Source: Deltaproteobacteria bacterium
GTDB lineage: Bacteria; Myxococcota_A; Polyangia; DRWM01; JAAZOP01
Reading direction: 5' to 3'
Assembly: GCA_016930215.1 (NCBI GenBank)
Contig: JAFGHH010000292.1
Location: 1-38,573, forward strand
Length of the DNA stretch: 38,573 nt
Shown: one piece after another, positions 26,564 to 34,726 of the stretch
Layout of the letters: each line of letters starts with the position of its first letter
Position numbering within the stretch: position 1 is the first letter of the stretch
Position numbers and translations under genes: made by a program
The notes under the pieces: model-generated
Told to the model about the DNA's origin: nothing
Databases searched by the model: none
Seen by the model: only the letters and a program-made list of their open reading frames with translations

Positions 26564-27502
26564 ATGGGTCGCCGGGAAGAGCTGCCGTACCTTTCGCAGA
26601 CCAGGATCCTGCTGCTGCTGATCCTCGGCGTGCTCACCCCCGTCGGGCTGATGTCCGCGGCCGGCGTGGTCGCCATCGTCGTCGGCGGCGGCATCGGGTC
26701 GATCGTCGTCGGCATCCTGGTCGTCAGCTTCGCCCTGGCGACCCTCGGCGCCGGCACCGCACTGCTGGTGATCTTCCAGCGCCGCACCCGCCTGGCGCAC
26801 CAGCAGGTGACGTTCCTGACCAACGTGACCCACGAGCTGCGCACGCCGCTGGCGGCGATCCGCCTCTACGGCCAGACGCTGCAGCTCGAACGGACCGAGG
26901 ATCCGGAGACGCGTCGGCAGTGCGTCGACGCGATCCTGCGGGAGACCGGACGCCTCGGACAGCTCGTCGACCGCGTGCTCGAGTGGCGCCGCATCGCCGA
27001 GGGCCGCCGCGTGTACCAGAAGCAGCGCGGCCGCATCGACGGCGCGGTGGACGAGGCGCTGACGAACTTCCAGGGGCTGCTGGCCGCCGGCGAGGTCGAG
27101 CTGCGGCAGGAGCGCTCGGCGACCCGCGAGGCGTACATCGACCAGCCGGCGCTGGCCGAGGCGGTGCTCAACCTGCTGGTCAACGCCCACAAGTACACCG
27201 GCGAGACGAAGCACATCGCGCTGCACACGCGCGACGTGGACGGCGGCGTGGAAATCGCCGTCGAGGACAACGGCGTCGGCATCCCCGAGAGCGAGCAGGC
27301 CCGCATGTTCAAGCCGTTCCGGCGCGGCGACGACCGGTTGCGTTCCCAGGCCTCGGGCGTCGGCATCGGCCTGTCGATCGTCCGCGACGTCACCCGCGCC
27401 CACGGCGGCAAGGTCCGCGTCGTCAGCGAGCCCGGCCGCGGCTCGACCTTCACCATCTTCCTGCCGGCGGCACCGCCGGCCGACACGGGAGGCAAGTCGT
27501 GA
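26564..27502 (+). CDS. Sensor histidine kinase with two TMs and almost no extracytoplasmic loop
   Basis: FLTNVTHELRTPLAAIRLYGQTL (H box), LLVNAHKYTGE (N box), VEDNGVGIPESEQARMFKPFRRGDD, GVGIGLSIVRDVTRAHGG. Confidence 0.93.
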   Translation: MGRREELPYLSQTRILLLLILGVLTPVGLMSAAGVVAIVVGGGIGSIVVGILVVSFALATLGAGTALLVIFQRRTRLAHQQVTFLTNVTHELRTPLAAIRLYGQTLQLERTEDPETRRQCVDAILRETGRLGQLVDRVLEWRRIAEGRRVYQKQRGRIDGAVDEALTNFQGLLAAGEVELRQERSATREAYIDQPALAEAVLNLLVNAHKYTGETKHIALHTRDVDGGVEIAVEDNGVGIPESEQARMFKPFRRGDDRLRSQASGVGIGLSIVRDVTRAHGGKVRVVSEPGRGSTFTIFLPAAPPADTGGKS

Positions 27503-28209
27503 CCTCGAAGCTGGTTCCGGGTCCCGAAGGCGAGAAGATCCTGATCGTCGAGGACGACCGTTCGCTCCGCGACGGACTCGCGCTGAACCTCAAGGCCGGC
27601 GGCTACCAGGTACTCACCGCCGGCGACGGCCCCGAGGGTCTGCGGCGCGCCTTCGACGACGCTCCCGACCTGCTCGTCCTCGACATCATGCTCCCCGGCC
27701 TCTCCGGCCTGGAGATCCTCCAGGAGCTGCGCGAGCGGCAGGTCGAGGTCCCGGTGCTGATCCTCTCGGCCCGCGACCAGCTGCCCCAGAAGCTCGAGGG
27801 CTTCGGGCTCGGTGCGGACGACTACGTCACGAAACCCTTCGACCTCAAGGAGCTGCTGGCCCGGATCGACGCCGCCCTGCGCCGCCGGCGGCTCAAGCAG
27901 CGCGAGGAGGCCACGCTGTCCTTCGCCGACGTGGTGCTCGACTTCCACGCCCGCACCGTCTCCCGCGGCGGCAAGGACGTCCCGATGACGCCGCGCGAGT
28001 TCGAGCTGCTGGCGCTGCTGGTCCGGAATCCGCGCAAGGCCTTCGCCCGCGAGCAGATCCTGCGCGAGGTGTGGGGCTACGAGTACGAGGGCACCACGCG
28101 GACCGTCGACAACTTCGTCGTCTCTTTGCGGCAGAAGCTCGAGCGGGACCCGCAGAATCCGCGCTACCTGGTCACCGTCCGCACCGTCGGCTACCGCTTC
28201 GATCCCTGA
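27499..28209 (+). CDS. OmpR/PhoB-family response regulator
   Basis: GTGA overlap with HK stop; KILIVEDDRSLRDGLALNL...LLVLDIMLPGLSGLEIL...ADDYVTKPFDLKELLARI; winged-helix MTPREFELLALLVRNPRKAFAREQILREVWGYEYEGTTRTVDNFVVSLRQKLE. Confidence 0.95.
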   Translation: MTSKLVPGPEGEKILIVEDDRSLRDGLALNLKAGGYQVLTAGDGPEGLRRAFDDAPDLLVLDIMLPGLSGLEILQELRERQVEVPVLILSARDQLPQKLEGFGLGADDYVTKPFDLKELLARIDAALRRRRLKQREEATLSFADVVLDFHARTVSRGGKDVPMTPREFELLALLVRNPRKAFAREQILREVWGYEYEGTTRTVDNFVVSLRQKLERDPQNPRYLVTVRTVGYRFDP

Positions 28210-28284
28210 CCCGCCGCGGTTCCTCGCGCGCCGGCGGAGGCCCGGCTGTTGACCGCACGGCGTCCGGCTGCTACCAACCGGCCG

Positions 28285-30243
28285 ATGCGCGCGTACGCGA
28301 TCCGGATTGCCGTCCGCTACCTGCTCGCCAAGAAGAAGGCGTTCGTCTCCTTCATCACGGTGATGGCGGTCGTCGGCGTGGCGATCGGCGTCGCGGCCCT
28401 GACCACGATCATCGGCGCCTCCTCGGGCCTCCAGGGGGCGATCACCGACAAGGTCGTCGGCGTGAACTCGCACGTCCTGGTGATGACCGGCGGCTGGGAG
28501 TTCGACCGGTACGAGGACGTCGTCCGCCTGTCCCAATCGATCCCCGGCGTGGCCGGCGCCGCCCCGTTCGTGATCAACGAGCGGATGCTGCTGAAGGGCG
28601 CGCGCACCCACGGGATCCTCGTCAAGGGCGTCGAGCCCGAGCGCTCCGGCCTGGTCCTCGACGTCGCCCGCCAGATCACCCGCGGGGACGGCCGCCCCGG
28701 CAGCCTCGAGGACCTCCGCCCGTCCGCGAACGCGGAGCGGCGCCTGGCCGAGCGCACGGCGGACGGCTCCGCGGCTTCGCACTCGTCCGGCGACCCGTTC
28801 GACGTCTGGGAGGGGCTCGACACGGGCGAACTTCCGCTCCCGGGACCGGGCGCCGCGGAGGACGGTCGGCCGCCGCCGACACCCGCACCGACAGAGCCCG
28901 CGTCGGAGGACGACCCGCCTGCGAGCCCCGCGCCCGAGGCGACGCGTCGGCCGGCAGCGTCGCCGCCGGTCCCGCCCGCCTTCCGCTCGCTGCTGCTTGC
29001 CGCCCTGCCCGGGCGGTTGCCCGCGGAGGACGATGCCGGCCACGACGCGGAGGCCGTGTCCGAGGCGGGCGGTGCGGAGGCCGCGCCGCCGCTCCCCGAG
29101 CTCGCCACCGTCGCGCCGCCGGGGAGCGGCCGCGTCGCGTCCGGCGGGCGGACCTCCGAGGACCTGTTCCACGACAGCGCCTACGACCCGTCGCTGTTCG
29201 ACGCGCCGCGCGACGAGCCCGATCCGCTGACGCACATCCTCGAACAGCAGGGGAACGACGTGGTCGGCACGACCGGGGACGCCGCGGCGCTCCCGACGAT
29301 CGTCGTCGGGCGCACGCTGGCGGAGAACCTGGGGATCGAGGTGGGGGACGTGGTCAAGATCGTCTCCCCGTCCGGCAGCCTCGGTTTCGGCTTCGGCGCG
29401 CACTCCGGGCCCTCGGACGTCGCGTTCCAGGTCGCCGGGATCTTCTACTCGGGGTTCAACGAGTACGACAGCCGGATGGTCTACATCCACCTGCACGAGG
29501 CGCAGGCGATGTTCCAGCGCGGGGACACGGTGACGGGCGTCGAGCTGCGGCTGGACGACCTGGAGCGGGCCGACGCCGTCGCCGACGAGCTGCGCGGGCT
29601 GCTGGCGGCCTACGACACGATCGAGGGGCTGCAGGGGGTGCGGGGCGGGTTCCTGCGCAGCGGCGCCGCCTGGGACCGCTTCCCCAGCCGGCGCTGGCTG
29701 CCGCGTCGGACGGCGGCGCTGGCGGTCCTGCCGGCCACCCTGCTGGCCGACGCCACGCACCAGGCGGCCTACCGGGTGATCACCTGGAAGGAACTGAACA
29801 AGAACCTGTTCACCGCCCTGTGGATCCAGAAGGTCGTGTTGACGATCGTGCTGGCCGTCGTCGTGGGCGTCGCCGCCTTCAACATCGTCTCCACGCTGAT
29901 CATGATCGTGCTGGAGAAGAAGAAGGAGATCGCGATCCTCAAGTCGATGGGCTCGCCGGACGGCGACGTGCGGACGGTGTTCGTGACCGTCGGCACGGTG
30001 ATCGGCCTGGTCGGGCTGTCGATCGGCCTGGCCCTGGGCTACGGGATCTCGGCCGCCCTGCGCGCCTACGCCTGGCCGTTGGACCCCAAGGTCTACATGA
30101 TCGACCACCTGCCGGTGGACGTCCGCCTGTTCGACTACGTCGCCTGCGCCGCCATCGCCTTCGGCATCTGCCTGATCGCCACCCTGATCCCCTCCTGGCG
30201 CGCCTCCCGGATGCGGCCCGTGGAAGGCCTGCACTACGAGTGA
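28285..30243 (+). CDS. LolC/LolE (MacB-like) ABC transporter permease with large internal insertion
   Basis: MRAYAIRIAVRYLLAKKKAFVSFITVMAVVGVAIGVAALTTIIGASSGLQ...PTIVVGRTLAENLGIEVGDVVKIVSPSG...WKELNKNLFTALWIQK...FNIVSTLIMIVLEKKKEIAILKSMG...IPSWRASRMRPVEGLHYE. Confidence 0.85.
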   Translation: MRAYAIRIAVRYLLAKKKAFVSFITVMAVVGVAIGVAALTTIIGASSGLQGAITDKVVGVNSHVLVMTGGWEFDRYEDVVRLSQSIPGVAGAAPFVINERMLLKGARTHGILVKGVEPERSGLVLDVARQITRGDGRPGSLEDLRPSANAERRLAERTADGSAASHSSGDPFDVWEGLDTGELPLPGPGAAEDGRPPPTPAPTEPASEDDPPASPAPEATRRPAASPPVPPAFRSLLLAALPGRLPAEDDAGHDAEAVSEAGGAEAAPPLPELATVAPPGSGRVASGGRTSEDLFHDSAYDPSLFDAPRDEPDPLTHILEQQGNDVVGTTGDAAALPTIVVGRTLAENLGIEVGDVVKIVSPSGSLGFGFGAHSGPSDVAFQVAGIFYSGFNEYDSRMVYIHLHEAQAMFQRGDTVTGVELRLDDLERADAVADELRGLLAAYDTIEGLQGVRGGFLRSGAAWDRFPSRRWLPRRTAALAVLPATLLADATHQAAYRVITWKELNKNLFTALWIQKVVLTIVLAVVVGVAAFNIVSTLIMIVLEKKKEIAILKSMGSPDGDVRTVFVTVGTVIGLVGLSIGLALGYGISAALRAYAWPLDPKVYMIDHLPVDVRLFDYVACAAIAFGICLIATLIPSWRASRMRPVEGLHYE

Positions 30244-30266
30244 CCGGCCCGGCGGGCTCGCCTCGA

Positions 30267-32165
30267 CTACGGGGTGCGGACGGTGGGGGAGCGGCGGATG
30301 ACCCAGCCCTGGCCGCTCGTCAGGCGGTCGCCGCCGGAGGCCTGCCAGTACATCAGGTTGTCGGCGTCGCCGTGCGCGGTGTCGGCCAGCGGGTCGCCGT
30401 CGTACGGCCAGGTGGTGTCGGGGTTCTCGGTCGGGTGGAACAGCCCCAGGTAGTGACCGACCTCGTGGCCGATCACCTGTCCGATGAACGCCGCGCCGGC
30501 GCCCCAGGCGCCGTCGAGGTTGACGAGCACGGCCGAGTGGGTCGTGCCGTGCACGGCCGGCGGACCGGGGATCCCGCCGGCGATCCCGAGCAGCCCCCAG
30601 CCGGCGAAGTCATGGATGAAGAACACGTTGACCGCGTGCTCGGTCCGTCCCGCCGACAACGCCATCAGCGGGCCGACCTCGCCGTTGTCGATGTCGTCGC
30701 CGTAGCTCACGGTGCTGTAGGTGGTGGCGGCCGAGCCGGTGATGTCGGTGTAGGTGTAGTCCCCGACCGTGATGCCGACCGTGGCGTAGATCCGCTCCCA
30801 TTCGCGCAAGGCGTTCTGGAACCGCGTCGAGGTGGGTGCGGAGCCGGCGTTGACCGTGCAGCCGACGAAGAACAGGTTGACCGACAGCCGCCCGGCCGTC
30901 GCGCCGCCCGGGTCGAGCTTGACGTAGCCGGTCCAATCGACCGTGTCGTCGAAGACGCTGGTCGCGTCGGGCGAGAACATCACCGGCGTCCAGAGGTAGC
31001 GGCCGGCGCGGAAGGTGACGCGGTTGGAGATCGGCACGTAGAAGCTGCCGGCCCGGGAGTCGGGCATGTGCCAGTTCGGCGTGTCGCGCCCCTCTACGAA
31101 ATCGTCGTAGGAGAAGACGTGCTCGTTGACCGGGTCGTAGACGTTGAGCACGCCGACGTAGGCCCCGCGGGTGCCCCGCTGGCGCGCGAACACCTGCAGC
31201 GAGACCGCGCCCGGCGGCATCCACAGCTCGGTGATCCGCCCCGTCGCGCCGGTGGACATGACCTGCGCGGCCAGCGGCACGGCGCGGATCTCCCCCGCGG
31301 TCACCGGCTCGAAACGGCAGATCGGGTAGGTCCCGGTGCCGTCGTCGAGCGGCAGGTCCTGGGTGCTGCAGGCGGTGAGCGCCGTGCAGTCCGCCGCCGC
31401 GCCGCACAGCCGCATGCAGACCCCGTCCGCGCACAGGTGCGACCGGCACTGCGTGTCGCCGCTGCAGGCCAACCCGTCCTGCAGCTGGTCGGAGGTCCAG
31501 TCGTAGCAGCCGTAGCCCACCCGATCCGTGCGGCCGTTGGCGTCCGAATCCTCCGCGAAGGGGACGCACGAGTAGCCGTAGTCGCAGGGGTCGGCCGGGG
31601 CGCAGCGGTCGGCGCAGACGCCGCCCAGCGCCGGCGGCAGGCACAGCCGCGACCGGCACTGGTCCGCCCGCGTGCACGGCGACCCGTTGGACAGGGGCCC
31701 GGTGTCCGCGTCGGCGTCCGCATCCGCGTCCGCATCGGCGTCGGCGTCCGCATCCGCGTCCGCCCCGTCCGGCGCGACTCCCTCGTCCGGCACGTCCTCC
31801 ACGTCCGCATCCGCGTCCGCCGGCGTCGGGCAGGCGGACGGCTCGAGCACGCACGGCACGCAGGCGCCGGCGGAGCCGCAACCCCATCCCTCGCGGCACT
31901 CGTCCGACGACCAGCACTGGTCGAAGCAGTAGATCTCGCCCCCCAGGTCCAGGCATTGCGAGCCGGAGGGGCAGGACCAGTCGTCGCCGCACCAGCGGGT
32001 GCAGAAGCCGCCCGGCCAGATGTCGCTCGGGAGCACGCAGTCGAGCTCGCAGTCCGAGGACCGTTCGCACGGATCCCCGACGGGCCGGCCGCCCGAGGGA
32101 TTCCCGTCGTCGTCGCATCCGACGGCGAGCAGCCCGAGCAGCGCGGTCCGCAGCCACCGACGCAT
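30267..32165 (-). CDS. Metzincin-type (M43/pappalysin-like) zinc metalloprotease lipoprotein with Cys-rich N-terminus
   Basis: MRRWLRTALLGLLAVGCDDDG lipobox; Cys repeats (CTRADQCRSRLCLPP...); GQVIGHEVGHYLGLFHPTE (HExxHxxGxxH) and downstream DNLMYW Met-turn candidate. Confidence 0.82.
   Translation of the reverse strand: MRRWLRTALLGLLAVGCDDDGNPSGGRPVGDPCERSSDCELDCVLPSDIWPGGFCTRWCGDDWSCPSGSQCLDLGGEIYCFDQCWSSDECREGWGCGSAGACVPCVLEPSACPTPADADADVEDVPDEGVAPDGADADADADADADADADADADTGPLSNGSPCTRADQCRSRLCLPPALGGVCADRCAPADPCDYGYSCVPFAEDSDANGRTDRVGYGCYDWTSDQLQDGLACSGDTQCRSHLCADGVCMRLCGAAADCTALTACSTQDLPLDDGTGTYPICRFEPVTAGEIRAVPLAAQVMSTGATGRITELWMPPGAVSLQVFARQRGTRGAYVGVLNVYDPVNEHVFSYDDFVEGRDTPNWHMPDSRAGSFYVPISNRVTFRAGRYLWTPVMFSPDATSVFDDTVDWTGYVKLDPGGATAGRLSVNLFFVGCTVNAGSAPTSTRFQNALREWERIYATVGITVGDYTYTDITGSAATTYSTVSYGDDIDNGEVGPLMALSAGRTEHAVNVFFIHDFAGWGLLGIAGGIPGPPAVHGTTHSAVLVNLDGAWGAGAAFIGQVIGHEVGHYLGLFHPTENPDTTWPYDGDPLADTAHGDADNLMYWQASGGDRLTSGQGWVIRRSPTVRTP
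31705..31763 (-). repeat. Degenerate hexanucleotide tract encoding poly(Asp-Ala)
   Basis: tccgcg/tcggcg/tccgca units encoding ADADADADADADADADADAD between Cys-rich segments of the protease. Confidence 0.85.
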
Positions 32166-33370
32166 CAGCGACCTCCCTTCCGCGCCCGGCGACGCGACGC
32201 CGCCAGCGCGACGAGCAGCAGCGCCGCCGCGCCCACGACGCCCCGGCGGCGCCCGGACGACGCCACCGCGCAATCGCAGCCGTCGTCGCCGCCCCCGTCG
32301 TCGACGTTGCACGCGCCCTCGTCGGTCTGGCCGTCGCAGTCGTTGTCATGGCCGTCGCACAGGTCACGCTGCGGCAGCACGGCGCCGACGCACGGGCCCC
32401 ACGTGCCGTCGATGCACGACTGCGTGCCGAGCGTGCAGCGGCCGGCGGAGACCCCGCACTGCCGGTCCGGGGTCCCGACGGGGCACGGGCACCCGTCATC
32501 GACCACGCCGTCGCAGTCGTCGTCGTTGCCGTTGCACGCCTCGACGTCGGATACCGGCTCGCACTCGGGCCCGCAGACGCGGTTCTCGTCGACCACGGTG
32601 TCGCAGTCGTTGTCGCGCCCGTCGCACAGCTCGGTGGTGGGCACGCACGAGCCGCAGACGTCCTCGTCGGTGGCCCCGTCGCAGTCGTTGTCGTAGCCGT
32701 CGCAGATCTCGGTGCCGGCCGCCGGCACGTGGCACTCGTTCCACTGGCAGTGGTCGTCGCACTCCTGGATTCCGCTGCCGCAGGAGGGGGTGGTGCAGTC
32801 CCGGGTGGCCGCGAGGGCACAGGCACAACCGTCCTCGTCGAGGATGCCGCCGAAGTCGGTGGTCCAGTACCAGCCGTACGGCGACCCGGCGACGTAGGCG
32901 CGGCCGATGCCGATCGCCACGTAGTCCGCCGTGAGCATGTTGGCGTTGTGCCCGGGCGAGTGTCGCCAGCCGTCGAACGCCTCGTGGGCCGACTCCATCC
33001 CCGCCGCGATGTTCTCGCCCATGACCGTCGACCCGGCGCAGGCCGGCTCGTAGCCGCCCGCGCACATCCGGTCGAACGGGGTCCGGCCCTCGGGGTCGAC
33101 GTGGTCGAAGAAGCCGCGCTCCCCCATGTCGACCGAGAAGTCGTAGGCCGCCTGGTTGATCGTCGCCGACGACGCGAGCGCCCCCAGGTCGTTGGCCGCG
33201 CGGTACTCGTTGATCAACCGCAGGAACTCGGCTTCCTCGCGGTCGAGGTACCGGAGGCCGAACGACTCCCGCCCGTAGGTCCCCTCCTCGACCAGGCACG
33301 CCGCCGGCAGGAGCGCGACGGCCAGCACCAGCACGATCCCCCGCAGACCCGCGACGCGTCGAGACCTCAT
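32165..33370 (-). CDS. CAP/SCP-domain surface protein with MopE-type metal-binding repeats and MYXO-CTERM-like anchor
   Basis: EEAEFLRLINEYRAANDLGAL...GENIAAGMESAHEAFDGWRHSPGHNANMLTADYVAIGIG; CDGYDNDCDGATDE-type repeats; C-terminal CDCAVASSGRRRGVVGAAALLLVALAASRRRARKGGR. Stop overlaps the next ATG (TGATG). Confidence 0.9.
   Translation of the reverse strand: MRSRRVAGLRGIVLVLAVALLPAACLVEEGTYGRESFGLRYLDREEAEFLRLINEYRAANDLGALASSATINQAAYDFSVDMGERGFFDHVDPEGRTPFDRMCAGGYEPACAGSTVMGENIAAGMESAHEAFDGWRHSPGHNANMLTADYVAIGIGRAYVAGSPYGWYWTTDFGGILDEDGCACALAATRDCTTPSCGSGIQECDDHCQWNECHVPAAGTEICDGYDNDCDGATDEDVCGSCVPTTELCDGRDNDCDTVVDENRVCGPECEPVSDVEACNGNDDDCDGVVDDGCPCPVGTPDRQCGVSAGRCTLGTQSCIDGTWGPCVGAVLPQRDLCDGHDNDCDGQTDEGACNVDDGGGDDGCDCAVASSGRRRGVVGAAALLLVALAASRRRARKGGR
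32325..32705 (-). repeat. Four MopE-like CxGxDxDCDxxxDE/D-encoding repeats
   Basis: CDGYDNDCDGATDE, CDGRDNDCDTVVDE, CNGNDDDCDGVVDD and CDGHDNDCDGQTDE. Confidence 0.85.
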
Positions 33371-33423
33371 CGGCGCGACTCCCGCCGGCCCCCGGACCCC
33401 CGCCGGAAACCGCTCCCGGAAGG

Positions 33424-34569
33424 TTACTCCGCGCCTCCCGGAGTGTCCACCGTGCCCGCCGCACGGACCGCGCCGCCGTCCCGGGCGCGTGGTCGGGGCG
33501 CCGCCGCCTGCTCGCGGACCAGCGCCAGCAGCTCCTCCATCCGCTCCCGCTCCGCCGTCGGCAGCCCCTCCGCCGCACGGGCGTCCGCCGCCAAGCCCCG
33601 CTCGAGGTACTCGGTTGCCGCGACGTAGTCCCCGACCCACGCCGCCGCCAGCCCGGCCCCGAGCAGGGCCGGCACCTGCTCCGGGCCCGCCTCCAGCGCG
33701 TGCCGGAACACCTCCCGCGCCTCGTCCCACCGGTCGAGCTGCAGCAGCGCTGCGCCCAGCAGGCTCCAGGCGAAGCCGCCGAGGTCGGCCTGCGCCCCGA
33801 GCCGCAGGAACGGCTCGGACTCCGCCGCCCGCCCCTGCCGCAGCAGCACCCAACCCAGCGCGTACGCCGCCAGCGGCTGGTCCGGCCGCGCGGCCAGCGC
33901 CCGCGTCGCCCACTCGCTCGCGTCCTCGGGGCTGCCGCGCAGCGTGGCGATCCAGGCCAGCAGCGCCTGCACGCCCGGGTCGTCCGGGCTGGCCACGTCG
34001 AGCCGGAGCGCCTGCTCCCAGGCATCGTCGTCCCGGCCCGTCAGGCCGAGGGCCAGCACCAGGTTGTAGCGGGCGTCGAGCTGCCCGGGGTCGGTGCGCA
34101 GCGATTCCTCGAACGCGCCCACCGCCTCCTCCGGATCCCCCTGCCGGAGGCGGAGGTACCCGAGGTTGTTCCAGGCCTCCGCGAAGTCGGGGTTCAGCCG
34201 CAGCGCCTTGCGGGTCAACGCCTCCGCCTCGGCCAGCGCGCCGCGCCGCAACGCCACGACCGCCAGATTGTTGTACGGCTCGGAGAACCGGTCGTTGTAC
34301 TCGAGCGCCAGTCGGAACGCCGCGTCGGCCCCCGCGAGGTCGTTGGCGCGAAGCCGCAGGATGCCGGCGTCGTTGCTGGCCACCGCCCGCTCGTGCAACG
34401 AGGTCGTGGCCAGGCAGCCGAGGGCCGGCATCCCGAGCGCGACGACGGCCGCGGCCGCCGCCGCGACCCGCCGCCGGCGATTCCCGGTCGTCCTCCGCGC
34501 CGAGGTTCCGGCGCGACCGCCTCCTCGACCCGCGCCGTACATTCCCTGCTCCACCGAATTCCGTCGCAT
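33424..34569 (-). CDS. Tetratricopeptide-repeat protein, predicted membrane/lipid-anchored
   Basis: VAAAAAAVVALGMPALGCLA; TPR units NDRFSEPYNNLAVVALRRGALAEAEALTRKALRLNPDFAEAWNNLGYLRLRQGDPEEAVGAFEESLRTDP. Confidence 0.85.
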   Translation of the reverse strand: MRRNSVEQGMYGAGRGGGRAGTSARRTTGNRRRRVAAAAAAVVALGMPALGCLATTSLHERAVASNDAGILRLRANDLAGADAAFRLALEYNDRFSEPYNNLAVVALRRGALAEAEALTRKALRLNPDFAEAWNNLGYLRLRQGDPEEAVGAFEESLRTDPGQLDARYNLVLALGLTGRDDDAWEQALRLDVASPDDPGVQALLAWIATLRGSPEDASEWATRALAARPDQPLAAYALGWVLLRQGRAAESEPFLRLGAQADLGGFAWSLLGAALLQLDRWDEAREVFRHALEAGPEQVPALLGAGLAAAWVGDYVAATEYLERGLAADARAAEGLPTAERERMEELLALVREQAAAPRPRARDGGAVRAAGTVDTPGGAE

Positions 34570-34726
34570 CCTCCACCTCCCGCCCGCGGCCGGTCGGCCC
34601 GCGGCGGCCCCTGCATCGCGCCCGGCGGCCCGGGTGTTGCGCGAGGAATCGGGCGACGTGGACGAATCCCCACGGAACCGCCCGAACCTCGGCCGGGCGC
34701 ACCCCCGAACGCGGTGCGGGGACGGC

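Noticed and set aside
26866-30234. 1122-aa minus-strand ORF
   Set aside because: Antisense to the well-supported HK, RR and permease genes; no recognisable domain.
30210-30300. Candidate bidirectional terminator between convergent permease and protease genes
   Set aside because: No convincing stem followed by a T-run on either strand.
31672-31932. Plus-strand ORF with (SA)n repeats
   Set aside because: It is the antisense reading of the poly(Asp-Ala) tract in the metzincin gene.
28071-32696. 1541-aa plus-strand ORF
   Set aside because: Out-of-frame/antisense GC-rich shadow over the RR, permease, protease and CAP genes; Arg/Gly/Ala-rich composition without family motifs.
32325-32705. Possible CRISPR-like array of spaced similar repeats
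   Set aside because: Repeats are protein-coding MopE-type CDGxDNDCDG motifs, degenerate and unevenly spaced.
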